From Caballeronia telluris (GTDB lineage: Bacteria > Pseudomonadota > Gammaproteobacteria > Burkholderiales > Burkholderiaceae): DNA of 64,000 nt. Made by a program: the position numbers and the translations under genes. The DNA lies in contig NZ_FCNZ02000018.1 of NCBI RefSeq assembly GCF_001544495.1, positions 62,001-126,000 on the forward strand. Reading direction: 5' to 3'. Below the pieces are notes generated by a model that worked only from the letters and a program-made list of their open reading frames with translations, did no database searches and was not told the origin of the DNA. Positions 27,512 through 37,045 of this stretch are shown here, one piece after another (within the stretch, counting starts at the first letter, position 1; each line of letters starts with the position of its first letter).

Positions 27512-27694
27512 ATTTACAGAGACATCCTGAACAAATTTGGATTCCACTAGGAATCGAACAGGGCGCGCCGGTTCATCGAACGACCGTGCGCCCCAGACCT
27601 CGCCCGATGCCGCGCGCCGGCGATGCGAAAAATCCCCGCGAGCCCCGTCCAACGGTCAATCCGCCGGTCGCGCAAGCTTTCGCAGACGGTCTGT

Positions 27695-27700
27695 TATAGT
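27695..27700 (+). promoter_or_regulatory. Candidate -10 of the CorC/HlyC gene
   Basis: TATAGT (five of six) 34 bases before the GTG at 27734. A start near 27707 would exclude the longer reading frame from 27623. No clear -35. Confidence 0.35.
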
Positions 27701-27733
27701 CCATTCCATCCCTCCCCTTCTCTCAACGGTCGC

Positions 27734-29026
27734 GTGGACAACCTTCCCTTATGGGCGCAAATTTGCGCCATCTTTCTGCTTCTCTTTTTATCCGGCTTTT
27801 TCTCGATCTCTGAAACGTCGATGATGGCGCTCAATCGCCATCGTCTGAAGTACCTCGCGAGCCAGGGGTCGCTGCGCGCGCGCACGACGCAGGGCCTGCT
27901 CGCTAAAACCGATCAGTTGCTGAGCGTAATCCTGATCGGCAACAACCTGATCAATACGATCATTCCGGTCCTCGTCACGTCGATCGCGCTGCGCACGTTC
28001 GGTCACGACAACTTCGTGCTGTCGATCGCGACGGGCATCGTCGCGTTCCTCATCATCGTGTTCGCGGAGATCGCGCCGAAGATCGTCGGCGCGACGTATC
28101 CGGAGAAGGTCGCGCTGCCCGCGAGCCTGATTCTCGCGCCGCTGATGCGCGTTCTGCGGCCGGTCGTGTGGTTCGTCAACCTGTTCGCGAACGCTTTGCT
28201 CGCCGCGCTGCACATCAATACGAAGGGCGGTCGCGACCAGCGCATGTCGCCCGAGGAACTGCGCACTGTCGTGCTGGAGTCGGGCAGTTTCATGCCGACC
28301 AAGCACCGCAGCATCCTGCTGAATTTGTTCGATCTGGAGAACATCACCGTCGACGACGTGATGATCCCGCGCCGCCGGATCGAAGCGCTCGACTTCGAGG
28401 CGCCGTTCGAGCAGATCATGCACCAGCTCGAAACCTGCTATCACAACAAGCTCGTCGTCTATCAGGGCGACATCGACCGCGTGCTCGGCATCCTGCACGT
28501 GAGAAAGACGCTGTCGGCGCTGCACAACCAGGAATTGGAGCGCGAGACGCTGCGCGAACTGCTTACCGAGCCGTATTTCGTGCCGGCCGGCACGCCGGTG
28601 TTCCAGCAGTTGCAGTACTTCCAGGAGAGTCGCCACCGCATCGCGATCGTCGTCGACGAATACGGCGAGTTGCAGGGGCTCGTCACGCCGGAAGACATCA
28701 TCGAGGAACTGATCGGCGAGTTCACGACGACGATTCCGCGCGGCACCGGTTCGCGCGGCGGCTGGGACGAACACGGCGAATGCATCGTGGCGGGCAGCAT
28801 GCCGCTGCGCGAACTGAACCGCTGGCTGCACCTGAAGCTGCCGACCGACGGCCCGAAGACGCTCAACGGGCTGATCCTCGAAACGCTGGAGGACATTCCG
28901 GACGGCGACGTGTCGGTGGAAATCGCGGGCGTGCATTTCGAGGTGATGCGCAGCGACGATCAGGCGATCCGCACCGTGAAAATCTTCCGTCCCGCGACGG
29001 CAGCGACGAACCGGCTGCAGCGTTAG
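27734..29026 (+). CDS. HlyC/CorC-type transporter (CNNM/CorB-like, DUF21-CBS)
   Basis: A 430-residue inner-membrane protein. An N-terminal DUF21 region with about four hydrophobic segments (residues 8-170) is followed by a CBS pair (about 210-330, VDDVMIPRR and VVDEYGELQGLVTPEDI) and a C-terminal CorC_HlyC domain. Relatives are linked to Mg/Co export or membrane repair; the substrate here is unknown. I take the GTG at 27734 (DNLPLWAQICAI) as start because a -10-like element lies just upstream and homologues begin at the membrane segment. Confidence 0.88.
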   Translation: MDNLPLWAQICAIFLLLFLSGFFSISETSMMALNRHRLKYLASQGSLRARTTQGLLAKTDQLLSVILIGNNLINTIIPVLVTSIALRTFGHDNFVLSIATGIVAFLIIVFAEIAPKIVGATYPEKVALPASLILAPLMRVLRPVVWFVNLFANALLAALHINTKGGRDQRMSPEELRTVVLESGSFMPTKHRSILLNLFDLENITVDDVMIPRRRIEALDFEAPFEQIMHQLETCYHNKLVVYQGDIDRVLGILHVRKTLSALHNQELERETLRELLTEPYFVPAGTPVFQQLQYFQESRHRIAIVVDEYGELQGLVTPEDIIEELIGEFTTTIPRGTGSRGGWDEHGECIVAGSMPLRELNRWLHLKLPTDGPKTLNGLILETLEDIPDGDVSVEIAGVHFEVMRSDDQAIRTVKIFRPATAATNRLQR

Positions 29027-29107
29027 CCATCCGGCCGAGTATGAAGGCGTGCGTGGCGGCGCGATGATGGGCCATCCCGAACCCGGACGGCCCACGCCGA
29101 TCAACGC

Positions 29108-30307
29108 ATGCCAACGCCTTCCCGCGACACTTTCACGCGCCTCGCGCCGCGCCCGCCCGACCCGCTTCCCGCCGACGACGCCCCGGCCGTCGCGCTCCTG
29201 ACCGAGACGCTGCGCATCGCGGCGGCGCGCGGCGCGTCCGATATCCATGTCGAGCCTGCGGAACACGAATGGCGCATCCGGCTGCGCATCGACGGCGCGC
29301 TGCACGTCCTGCACAAGCCGCCGCTGCATCTGCGCGATGCGGTCGTCACGCGCATCAAGGTGCTCGCGCGGATGGACATCGCGGAGCGGCGCGTGCCGCA
29401 GGACGGCCGGCTGCGACTTCCGCTCCCGAACGGCCAGATCGAGGACTATCGCGTGAACTCGCTGCCGACGCTCTTCGGCGAAAAGCTCGTGCTGCGACGC
29501 CTCGAAGCGCTGCCCGCCGACCTCTCGCTCGGCGCGCTCGGGCTCGATGCGCGACAGAGTAAAGCCGTCGAATCCGCGATTCACGCGCCGCACGGGCTCG
29601 TCCTCGTCACCGGCCCGACCGGCAGCGGCAAGACGCTTTCACTCTACTGCTTCCTGCAGATGCTCAACGCCGAGGCGCGCAACGTCTGTTCGGTCGAAGA
29701 CCCGGCCGAAATCCAGTTGAGCGGCATCAATCAGGTGAGCGTGCGCGACAAGGCCGGGCTCACGTTCGCCGTCGCGTTGCGCGCGTTCATGCGCCAGGAC
29801 CCCGATGTGATCATGGTCGGCGAGATCCGCGACGCCGAAACCGCCGATGTCGCCGTGAAGGCGGCCCAGACCGGCCATCTCGTGCTCTCGACGCTTCACA
29901 CGAACGATGCGCCCGCCGCCATCGCGCGGCTGATCGACATCGGCGTGGCGCCGTACAACCTCGCGTCGGCGCTACGGCTCGTCACGGCGCAGCGGCTCGT
30001 GCGAAAGCTCTGCGAGGCGTGTCGCGTGCCTTCCGAACTCCCGCTCGACGACGGCATCCGCCCCTTCGAGCCGCGCGGCTGCGCGAAGTGCCACGGGATC
30101 GGCTATCGGGGACGCGTGGGCGTGCACCAGTTGATGCCCGTCACCGACGCGCTGCGCGAACTGATCGTCGCGCGCGCCGCCACGCACGCGGTCACGCGCC
30201 AGGCGCAGTCCGAAGGCATGCCGGCGTTGCGCGACGCGGCCTTCCAGCGCGTGCGCGAAGGCGTGACGAGCGTCGCCGAGGCGCTCGAAGCCACGGAGAT
30301 CGCGTAA
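29108..30307 (+). CDS. pilB: Type IV pilus / type II secretion assembly ATPase, short PilB type
   Basis: A 399-residue GspE/PilB-family hexameric ATPase that powers pilus extension. The N2 domain (about 25-140) is followed by Walker A GPTGSGKT (169-176), Asp box, Walker B (DVIMVGEIRD), His box (STLHTND) and a zinc site with CEAC and CAKC. The N1 domain of about 150 residues found in full-length PilB is absent. It overlaps pilC by one base (TAATG), with pilD next, so it belongs to the pilus operon. Confidence 0.9.
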   Translation: MPTPSRDTFTRLAPRPPDPLPADDAPAVALLTETLRIAAARGASDIHVEPAEHEWRIRLRIDGALHVLHKPPLHLRDAVVTRIKVLARMDIAERRVPQDGRLRLPLPNGQIEDYRVNSLPTLFGEKLVLRRLEALPADLSLGALGLDARQSKAVESAIHAPHGLVLVTGPTGSGKTLSLYCFLQMLNAEARNVCSVEDPAEIQLSGINQVSVRDKAGLTFAVALRAFMRQDPDVIMVGEIRDAETADVAVKAAQTGHLVLSTLHTNDAPAAIARLIDIGVAPYNLASALRLVTAQRLVRKLCEACRVPSELPLDDGIRPFEPRGCAKCHGIGYRGRVGVHQLMPVTDALRELIVARAATHAVTRQAQSEGMPALRDAAFQRVREGVTSVAEALEATEIA

Positions 30308-31503
30308 TGGGCGGCGATCTTCGTTTTGCATGGCGCGGCGTCGATGCAAACGGCGCGAGGAAACGCGGCAGGACGATCGGGGCCGACGCTGCATCGGCGC
30401 GCGCCGCGTTGAGGCGCGAAGGCTGGACGGTGCTGGAACTCGACGCACTCGGCGACGCGCCGCCGCCGAAGGCGAGCGGCGCCGACGTGACGCTCTTCAC
30501 GCGCCAGCTGGCGGGCCTGCTGCGCGCCGGGCTGCCGCTCGCGCCTTCGCTCGAACTGATCGCGCAAACGCCGATGCGCGGCGGTTTGCCGCGCATCGTG
30601 CGAAGCGTCGCGCGCGACATCACGCAGGGCGTGCCGTTCTCCGATGCGCTCGCGCGTCATCCGGCGTGTTTCGGGCCGCTCTACTGCCAGCTCGTATCGG
30701 TCGGCGAACTGGCCGGCGCCTTGCCGACGGTGCTCGCGCGCCTCGCCGACGACCGCGAGCGCGCCGCCGCGCAGCGCGCGAAGCTCAAGGGCGCGCTGAC
30801 CTATCCGGTCATGGTGCTGCTGCTGTCGCTCTCGATCACGGCGGGCTTGCTGGTCGGCGTCGTGCCGACCTTCAAGACGATCTTCGACGGCTTCGGCGCC
30901 GCGCTGCCCGCACCGACGCGCTTCGTGCTGGCGTTGTCGGATGGTGTCGCGCGCTGGAGCGTGCCGTTCGCGATCGCGGGCTTCGTTGCAGGCGCGGCGT
31001 GCGCGCGCGTGCTCAGGCGCTCGCCACCGGCCCGCGACGCCGTCGATCGCGCGTTGCTGAGGCTGCCGCTCGTCGGCCCGTTGCTGCGCTCGCTCGCCGT
31101 GGCGCGTTGGAGCCGCGCGCTCGGCACGCTGCTCGCGGCGGGCACACCGCTCTCCGATGCGTTCGGTTCGCTCGCGAACGCCACCGGCAACCGCATCTTC
31201 GACCACGCGACCGTCGACATCGCGGCGCGCCTGCATCGCGGCGAACGGCTCGCGGCGGCCATGCGCGCGCAGGGCTGCTTCCCGCCCGAAGTCGTGCAGC
31301 CCGTCGCGGTCGCCGAGGAATCCGGCTCGCTCGACTCGATGCTGATGGATCTCGCCACCCTGGGCGACCGGCAGGTCGACGACAGGATCGGCACCTTCGC
31401 GAGTTTGTGCGAGCCGGTCGTGATCGTCGTGCTCGGCGCGCCCGTGGGCGGACTCGTCATCGCGATGTATCTTCCCATCATTCAACTCGGTAACGTGGTG
31501 TAG
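30307..31503 (+). CDS. pilC: Type IV pilus inner-membrane platform protein
   Basis: A 398-residue GspF/PilC-family protein with two T2SSF domains (about 60-185 and 265-390) and three membrane segments, recognised from FTRQLAGLLRAGLPLAPSLELIA and its second copy beginning WSRALGTLLAAGTPLSDA. The C-terminal hydrophobic end PVGGLVIAMYLPIIQLGNVV is typical. It forms the inner-membrane base of the pilus machine. Translation is coupled to pilB. Confidence 0.93.
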   Translation: MGGDLRFAWRGVDANGARKRGRTIGADAASARAALRREGWTVLELDALGDAPPPKASGADVTLFTRQLAGLLRAGLPLAPSLELIAQTPMRGGLPRIVRSVARDITQGVPFSDALARHPACFGPLYCQLVSVGELAGALPTVLARLADDRERAAAQRAKLKGALTYPVMVLLLSLSITAGLLVGVVPTFKTIFDGFGAALPAPTRFVLALSDGVARWSVPFAIAGFVAGAACARVLRRSPPARDAVDRALLRLPLVGPLLRSLAVARWSRALGTLLAAGTPLSDAFGSLANATGNRIFDHATVDIAARLHRGERLAAAMRAQGCFPPEVVQPVAVAEESGSLDSMLMDLATLGDRQVDDRIGTFASLCEPVVIVVLGAPVGGLVIAMYLPIIQLGNVV

Positions 31504-31542
31504 TGGTGTAGCATCGCTGCCGAATTCATTCCGTCACCCTCC

Positions 31543-32454
31543 ATGCTGCCTTCGTTCGAACCCCATCTCGCGGATCATTCCGGCGCCTACCTGCACGCCT
31601 TTGCGGCGCTGCCCGTCGCGGCGCAGTACGGCTTCGCCGTAGTGTTCGGCCTCGTGATCGGCAGCTTTCTGACGGTCGTCGTGCACCGCCTGCCGATCAT
31701 GCTGGAACGCGCATGGCGAGCCGAGCTCGAAGCGGCGGATGCGAAGCATGCCGAGGCCGAAGACGCGTTAAAGCCCGTCCGCTACAACCTCGCCGTGCCG
31801 CGCAGCGGGTGCCCGCACTGCGGACACACGCTGCGTGCATGGGAGAACATTCCCGTCGTGAGCTACGTGCTGTTGCGCGGACGATGCGCGAAGTGCGGCG
31901 CATCCGTCAGCCCGCGCTATCCGCTGACCGAACTGGCCACGGCGCTCCTCGCGGCCGTTTCGCTCTACGCGTTCGGCCCGGACTGGCTCGCGCTCGCCGC
32001 CTTCGGTCTGTGCGCAACACTGCTCGCAATGAGTCTCATCGACTTCGACACGAAATACCTGCCCGACTCGCTCACGCTGCCGCTCCTGTGGGCGGGCCTG
32101 ATCGTCAATCTCGGCGACGGCGGCTTTGCCTCGTTGCGCGATGCGGTCATTGGCGCGATCGCGGGTTATCTGTTCCTGTGGTGCGTCTACTGGATCTTCC
32201 GGCTGGTGCGCGGCGTCGAAGGCATGGGTTACGGCGACTTCAAGCTGCTCGCCGCGCTCGGCGCATGGCTCGGCTGGATGGCGCTGCCGCAGATCCTGAT
32301 GGTCTCGGCGATCGCAGGCGCGCTCGTCGGACTGATCGCGACGTGGCGCAAACGCATGCGCTTTGAAGAACCGCTGCCGTTCGGGCCGTTCCTCGCGATC
32401 GGCGGCGCACTGACACTCTTCTTCGGCACGCCGCTCTACGCGCTGTTCGGTTGA
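31543..32454 (+). CDS. pilD: Prepilin peptidase / N-methyltransferase
   Basis: A 303-residue membrane aspartyl protease that trims and N-methylates type IV prepilins. Zinc cysteines 90, 93, 115 and 118 lie in the first cytoplasmic loop; catalytic Asp residues are in [11 protein letters not shown] (167/169) and GYGDFKLL (Asp232). About seven to eight hydrophobic segments. It closes the pilBCD set, 39 bases after pilC. Confidence 0.95.
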   Translation: MLPSFEPHLADHSGAYLHAFAALPVAAQYGFAVVFGLVIGSFLTVVVHRLPIMLERAWRAELEAADAKHAEAEDALKPVRYNLAVPRSGCPHCGHTLRAWENIPVVSYVLLRGRCAKCGASVSPRYPLTELATALLAAVSLYAFGPDWLALAAFGLCATLLAMSLIDFDTKYLPDSLTLPLLWAGLIVNLGDGGFASLRDAVIGAIAGYLFLWCVYWIFRLVRGVEGMGYGDFKLLAALGAWLGWMALPQILMVSAIAGALVGLIATWRKRMRFEEPLPFGPFLAIGGALTLFFGTPLYALFG

Positions 32455-32482
32455 ATTTACGGATGAATACGAGGAGCCAGGG

Positions 32483-33088
32483 ATGTTCAGCATCGGCTTG
32501 ACGGGCGGTATCGGCAGCGGCAAGACGACCGTCGCCGACCTTTTCGCGGCGCACGGCGTAACCGTGATCGACACCGATCTCATCGCGCACGGCATCACGG
32601 CACCGGGCGGCGTGGCGATGCCGCTGATCGAAAGTGAGTTCGGGCGCGAGTTCGTCGCGCAGGATGGCTCGCTCGATCGCGCGAAGATGCGCGAGCGCGT
32701 GTTCGCCGACGACGCGGCCAAAGCGCGGCTCGAAGCCATCACGCATCCGCTGATCCGTGCGGAAACCGAACGTCAACGAGGCCTGGCGCGTGGCGCGTAT
32801 CACATCGTGGCCGTGCCGCTCCTCGTGGAATCGGGGAACTGGTCGTCGCGTGCCAATCGCATTCTGGTGGTCGACTGCCCGGTCGAGACGCAGATCGAAC
32901 GCGTGATGCGGCGCAATGGCTTTTCGCGCGAACAGGTGCTCGCCATCATCGCGCGCCAAGCCACTCGCGAAGCACGCCTCGCAGTGGCCGACGACATCGT
33001 CGTCAACGATGCGAATGCGACGCTCGACACGCTCAAGCGCGATGTCGATGCATTGCATGCGCGCTATCTGTTGCTGGCGAATGAGTGA
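32483..33088 (+). CDS. coaE: Dephospho-CoA kinase
   Basis: A 201-residue P-loop kinase for the last step of coenzyme A synthesis. Walker A is GGIGSGKT (8-15); the CoA-binding [10 protein letters not shown] follows. AGGAG before the ATG supports the start. Its place after pilD is conserved across beta- and gammaproteobacteria. Confidence 0.96.
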   Translation: MFSIGLTGGIGSGKTTVADLFAAHGVTVIDTDLIAHGITAPGGVAMPLIESEFGREFVAQDGSLDRAKMRERVFADDAAKARLEAITHPLIRAETERQRGLARGAYHIVAVPLLVESGNWSSRANRILVVDCPVETQIERVMRRNGFSREQVLAIIARQATREARLAVADDIVVNDANATLDTLKRDVDALHARYLLLANE

Positions 33089-33193
33089 GCCGCGACTCGA
33101 GCATTCGCACGACCTCAAAGTTCACACTTAACGATTGGAAACTGTTGCGATCAGCGACGAAAATGCGTCCCGACAAGCTCATTGTGCGTCGAT

Positions 33194-33222
33194 TTGCTAG
33201 GGTGGGGTTGCGGCATTAGAAT
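33194..33222 (+). promoter_or_regulatory. zapD promoter
   Basis: TTGCTA (33194-33199), a 17-base spacer, TAGAAT (33217-33222, five of six). It lies in the gap between coaE and zapD, 51 bases before the zapD start. Confidence 0.55.
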
Positions 33223-33273
33223 GTCCTGACTTTCCGTCCCACGTAGCACCGACTTACGCCGAGGCGAGCGCGC

Positions 33274-34029
33274 TTGATCCTTTACGAGTATCCCTTCAAC
33301 GAGCGAATTCGAACGCTGCTGCGCCTCGAAGACCTGTTCGAGCGCTTCACCTTCTTCTTGACCCAGGAAGACCCCCGCGAGCATCACGTCGCGCTGACGA
33401 CGCTCTTCGAAATCGCCGAAGTCGCGGGCCGCACCGATCTGAAAGCCGATCTGATGAAGGAACTGGAACGCCAGCGTCAAACGCTCGCGCCGTTCCGCGG
33501 CAATCCCGGCATAGAACAAGACGCGCTCGAAGCCGTGCTCGGAGAGATCGAACAGACGCTCGCCGGGCTCGCGCAGATGCAGGGCAAGACCGGTCAGCAC
33601 CTGATCGACAACGAATGGCTCGCGAGCATCCGCAGCCGCACGATCATTCCCGGCGGCACCTGCAAATTCGACTTGCCGTCGTACTTTGCGTGGCAGCAAT
33701 TGCCGGTCGAGCAGCGTCGCCAGGACATCGCGAAGTGGGTCATGCCGATGCTCGCGCTACGCGATGCAGCCACTATCGTGCTGCGTCTCGCGCGCGAATC
33801 GGGGCAGGCGTCAAAGGTGATGGCGATGCAGGGCAGCTATCAGCAGATGCTCTCGGGGCGGACCTATCAACTCATGCAGGTGCGTGTGTCGCAGGAAGTG
33901 CGGGTGATCCCCGAGGCGAGCGCCAACAAGTACATGCTGTGGGTACGCTTCACGGTGCAGGATGGCGATCTGCGGCCGCGCCCTGTCGATGTCGATGTGC
34001 CTTTCCACCTCACGCTGTGCAGTCTTTGA
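33274..34029 (+). CDS. zapD: Cell division protein ZapD
   Basis: A 251-residue FtsZ-bundling protein that stabilises the Z-ring. [19 protein letters not shown] at the start is diagnostic. Translation begins at a TTG (33274), with GAGG at 33261-33264; no ATG fits. A separate promoter upstream suggests it can be expressed apart from the pilus genes. Confidence 0.94.
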   Translation: MILYEYPFNERIRTLLRLEDLFERFTFFLTQEDPREHHVALTTLFEIAEVAGRTDLKADLMKELERQRQTLAPFRGNPGIEQDALEAVLGEIEQTLAGLAQMQGKTGQHLIDNEWLASIRSRTIIPGGTCKFDLPSYFAWQQLPVEQRRQDIAKWVMPMLALRDAATIVLRLARESGQASKVMAMQGSYQQMLSGRTYQLMQVRVSQEVRVIPEASANKYMLWVRFTVQDGDLRPRPVDVDVPFHLTLCSL

Positions 34030-34098
34030 TCCGGCATTGAAATGCGGCCGGACGGCCTCATGGTTTAAGCTTGGTATTTTCGATAACGTTCGATCCGT

Positions 34099-34290
34099 AT
34101 GACCACCGTCGTCAAATGTCCGACCTGCGCCAAGGAAGTCCGCTGGGTTCCGGAAAACCGCTTTCGCCCGTTTTGCTCCGAGCGCTGCAAGCAGATCGAT
34201 CTCGGCGCCTGGGCCACCGGGAAATATCGCATCGGCGGCAACTCGCAGGAAACGCCGCCCGATGACGATTCGCACGGCGGCCTGAACTGA
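34099..34290 (+). CDS. yacG: DNA gyrase inhibitor YacG (zinc protein)
   Basis: A 63-residue protein with a four-cysteine zinc site (CPTC and CSERC). E. coli YacG binds GyrB and blocks DNA binding by gyrase (family knowledge). It ends the coaE-zapD-yacG group. Three 12-base tandem repeats follow its stop. Confidence 0.94.
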   Translation: MTTVVKCPTCAKEVRWVPENRFRPFCSERCKQIDLGAWATGKYRIGGNSQETPPDDDSHGGLN

Positions 34291-34325
34291 AGCGCGTCCT
34301 AAGGCGCGTCTTAAGGCGCGTCTAG
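34291..34325. repeat. Three 11-12-base tandem repeats between yacG and mutT
   Basis: AGCGCGTCCTA, AGGCGCGTCTTA, AGGCGCGTCTAG fill the whole gap between the two converging stop codons and include the mutT stop. Confidence 0.7.
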
Positions 34326-34738
34326 TTCGCTTCCGCGGCGAGCCATTCCAGCACCGGGATGGCGGCGGGAAGCAGCGGCGCGACCTCCACGGGCAAGTGC
34401 TGCCAGGCGAGCGCCTGACCTTCGCGGCCGACAGGCGCGCCGGACCACTGTGTCACCTTGCAGAAATGGAGCCGCACGTACGCGTGCGGATAGTCGTGTT
34501 CAAGCGTGCGCCAGCGTTCGCACGCGGTGACGTCGATACCCAGTTCCTCGTGCAGTTCGCGTCCGAGCGCCTTCTCGACGCTCTCACCCGCCTCGATCTT
34601 GCCGCCCGGAAACTCCCAGTAGCCCTCATAGGGCTTGCCCTCCGGGCGTTGCGCGAGGAGATACTGGCCGTCCGCCTGCACCATCACGCCGACCGCCACC
34701 TCGGTCACCTTGCGTCCGTTCGCGGCGAACTCCGTCAT
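34322..34738 (-). CDS. mutT: 8-oxo-dGTP diphosphatase MutT
   Basis: A 138-residue Nudix enzyme that removes oxidised dGTP from the nucleotide pool. The Nudix box runs from Gly45 to Ile68 (GGKIEAGES, GRELHEELGI). The ATG at 34738 overlaps the stop of the DUF815 gene by ATGA; the longer frame to 34930 is only the shadow of that gene. The secA-argJ-DUF815-mutT order is common in the group. Confidence 0.92.
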   Translation of the reverse strand: MTEFAANGRKVTEVAVGVMVQADGQYLLAQRPEGKPYEGYWEFPGGKIEAGESVEKALGRELHEELGIDVTACERWRTLEHDYPHAYVRLHFCKVTQWSGAPVGREGQALAWQHLPVEVAPLLPAAIPVLEWLAAEAN

Positions 34739-35598
34739 GCCTTGCGCCCCGACCAGTCGCGTGCGAACTGCCATGCGACGCGTCCCGACCGCGAACCGCG
34801 CTCCAGCGCCCACACGAGCGCATCGCCGCGCGCGCTCTCGATTTCGCCCTGATCGCAGCCGAAATGCTTGAGCCAATGGCCGACGATCGAAAGATAGTCG
34901 TCCTGCTTGAACGGATAGAAGCTCACCCATAGGCCGAAGCGCTCGGAGAGCGAAATCTTCTCCTCGACCACTTCGCCGGGGTGGATCTCGCCATCGGACG
35001 TATGCTTGTACGTCTCGTTGTCGCTCATGTACTCGGGCATCAAGTGGCGCCGGTTCGACGTCGCGTAGATCAGCACGTTGTCCGACTGCGCAGCGACCGA
35101 GCCGTCGAGCGCCACCTTCAGCGCCTTGTAGCCCGACTCGCCTTCCTCGAACGAAAGATCGTCGCAGAACACGATGAAGCGCTCGGGCCGCGCCGAGATC
35201 AGGTCGACGATGTCGCCGAGGTCGTGCAGATCGTCCTTGTCGACTTCGATCAGGCGCAGACCGTCCTTCGAATACGCGTTCAGGCAGGCCTTGATGAGCG
35301 ACGACTTGCCGGTGCCGCGCGCGCCCGTCAGCAGCACGTTGTTCGCGGGCGCCTTCGCGACGAACTGGCGCGTGTTCTGCTCGATCAGCGCCTTCTGCCG
35401 GTCGATGTTTTGCAGGTCGTCGAACGAAATGAGGGAAATCGCCGGCACGGGTTGCAGAAAGCCGCGCCCCTGACGCTTGCGCCAGCGAAACGCGACGGCC
35501 GCGTCCCAGTCGATCTGCGGCGCCGCCGGCGGCAGCATGCCTTCGATGCGCGCCAGAACCGCTTCGGCGCGAGTCAGAAATTGTTCGAGTTTGTCCAT
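34735..35598 (-). CDS. DUF815 AAA-type ATP-binding protein
   Basis: A 287-residue ATPase of unknown role. Walker A is GARGTGKSS (92-100), Walker B FIVFCDDLSFE. It contains ATSNRRHLMPEYM, typical of DUF815. It is translationally coupled to mutT and 24 bases after argJ. Confidence 0.9.
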   Translation of the reverse strand: MDKLEQFLTRAEAVLARIEGMLPPAAPQIDWDAAVAFRWRKRQGRGFLQPVPAISLISFDDLQNIDRQKALIEQNTRQFVAKAPANNVLLTGARGTGKSSLIKACLNAYSKDGLRLIEVDKDDLHDLGDIVDLISARPERFIVFCDDLSFEEGESGYKALKVALDGSVAAQSDNVLIYATSNRRHLMPEYMSDNETYKHTSDGEIHPGEVVEEKISLSERFGLWVSFYPFKQDDYLSIVGHWLKHFGCDQGEIESARGDALVWALERGSRSGRVAWQFARDWSGRKA

Positions 35599-35622
35599 GA
35601 CGTGCCTGAGTGTTGTCGAGCT

Positions 35623-36864
35623 TTACGAGCGGTAGTCGGCGTTGATGCTCACGTAGTCGTGAGACAGATCGCAGGTCCAGATGGTCGCGCGCGCGTCGCC
35701 GCGGCCGAGCAGCACGCGGATCGCGATCTCGCTCTTCTTCATCACGCGCTGGCCGTCTTCCTCGCGATATTCCGGGTTGCGCCCGCCCGCCTTCGCGACA
35801 AGCACGTCGTCCAGATAGAGGTCGATGCGTTCGACGTCGAGATCCGTCACGCCCGCATAACCGATCGCCGCGAGAATGCGGCCGAGGTTAGGATCGGATG
35901 CGTAGAACGCGGTTTTCACGAGCGGCGAATGGCCGATCGCATAGCCGATCTGACGGCACTCCGCTTCGTTCTTGCCGCCTTCCACCGTGATCGTCATGAA
36001 TTTGGTCGCGCCTTCGCCGTCGCGCACGATCAGTTGCGCGAGTTCCTGCGCGACCGCCGTCACGGCGTCACGCAAAGCGGCGTAAGCGGGCGAATCCGTC
36101 GACGTGATCGCCGGCAGGCTCGACTTGCCCGATGCGATCAGGATGAACGAATCGTTCGTCGAGGTATCGCCGTCGATCGTGATGCAGTTGAACGAGCGAT
36201 CCGCGACGTGCTTCGCCAATTGATCGAGCACCGGCTGCGCGACGGCGGCATCGAACGCGAGGAAGCCGAGCATCGTCGCCATGTTCGGCTTGATCATGCC
36301 CGCGCCCTTGCTGATGCCCGACAGCGTGACCGTGTGGCCGTCGATCTGCACCTTGCGCGACGACGCCTTCGGCAGCGTATCCGTAGTCATGATGGTTTGC
36401 GCGGCGTCGAACCAGTGCGCGAGCTGCTGGTTCGCGAGCGCCGCGGGCAAGCCCGCCTTCAGCCGGTCGACCGGCAGCGGCTCCAGGATCACGCCGGTCG
36501 AAAACGGCAGGATTTGCTGCGCATCGAAGCCCGTCAGGCGCGCGAGTTCGTCGCAGGTCGCGCGGGTCGCGGCCATGCCCGGCTCGCCCGTTCCCGCGTT
36601 CGCGTTGCCCGTGTTCACGACGAGCGCGCGAATACCCTTGCCGCCTTGGCGAACCGCGTCGAGATGCTCGCGGCACACCGTCACCGGCGCCGCGCAGAAG
36701 CGGTTCAGCGTGAACACGCCCGCGACGGTCGCGCCCTCTTCGAGCTGGATGACGAGCAGATCCTTGCGATTCGGCTTGCGAATATTGGCTTCGGCCCAGC
36801 CTAGCGTGACGCCGGCGACGGGATGAAGCGCTGCGGGATCGATCGAGGGGAAATTGACGGCCAT
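35623..36864 (-). CDS. argJ: Bifunctional ornithine acetyltransferase / N-acetylglutamate synthase
   Basis: A 413-residue enzyme of the cyclic arginine pathway that moves the acetyl group from N-acetylornithine to glutamate. The protein is made as a precursor that cleaves itself before Thr197 in KPNMATMLG, giving alpha and beta chains; the Thr is the nucleophile. Length is standard. It lies 181 bases after secA. Confidence 0.95.
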   Translation of the reverse strand: MAVNFPSIDPAALHPVAGVTLGWAEANIRKPNRKDLLVIQLEEGATVAGVFTLNRFCAAPVTVCREHLDAVRQGGKGIRALVVNTGNANAGTGEPGMAATRATCDELARLTGFDAQQILPFSTGVILEPLPVDRLKAGLPAALANQQLAHWFDAAQTIMTTDTLPKASSRKVQIDGHTVTLSGISKGAGMIKPNMATMLGFLAFDAAVAQPVLDQLAKHVADRSFNCITIDGDTSTNDSFILIASGKSSLPAITSTDSPAYAALRDAVTAVAQELAQLIVRDGEGATKFMTITVEGGKNEAECRQIGYAIGHSPLVKTAFYASDPNLGRILAAIGYAGVTDLDVERIDLYLDDVLVAKAGGRNPEYREEDGQRVMKKSEIAIRVLLGRGDARATIWTCDLSHDYVSINADYRS

Positions 36865-37045
36865 GTTCGCGACTCGCTGAATGTGGCGCGCGCCGGCGGG
36901 TGTCGTTGCACACGATGCGCCAACGCGGGATGAATGAACGGGCGCCGCTCACGCAGACTGCAACAGCGCCAAGGAAAAACCGGACCTGCAAAGACAAACG
37001 ACGCATCGCTGCGTCGCTTGTTTCCAACCGTAACGGATTCGCCGA

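Larger units (their letters stand above)
27272..27733. other. Divergent control region between adc and the CorC/HlyC gene
   Basis: About 460 bases without a supported gene. It holds a 25-base palindrome (27487-27511), a small GATTCC-ACTA-GGAATC hairpin (27540-27555), and a -10-like TATAGT for the plus-strand gene. Confidence 0.6.

Noticed and set aside
27535-27580. tRNA fragment (minus strand GTTCGATTCC) as an old integration site
   Set aside because: Stem pairing for a T-arm fails; the sequence is only a small GATTCC/GGAATC hairpin.
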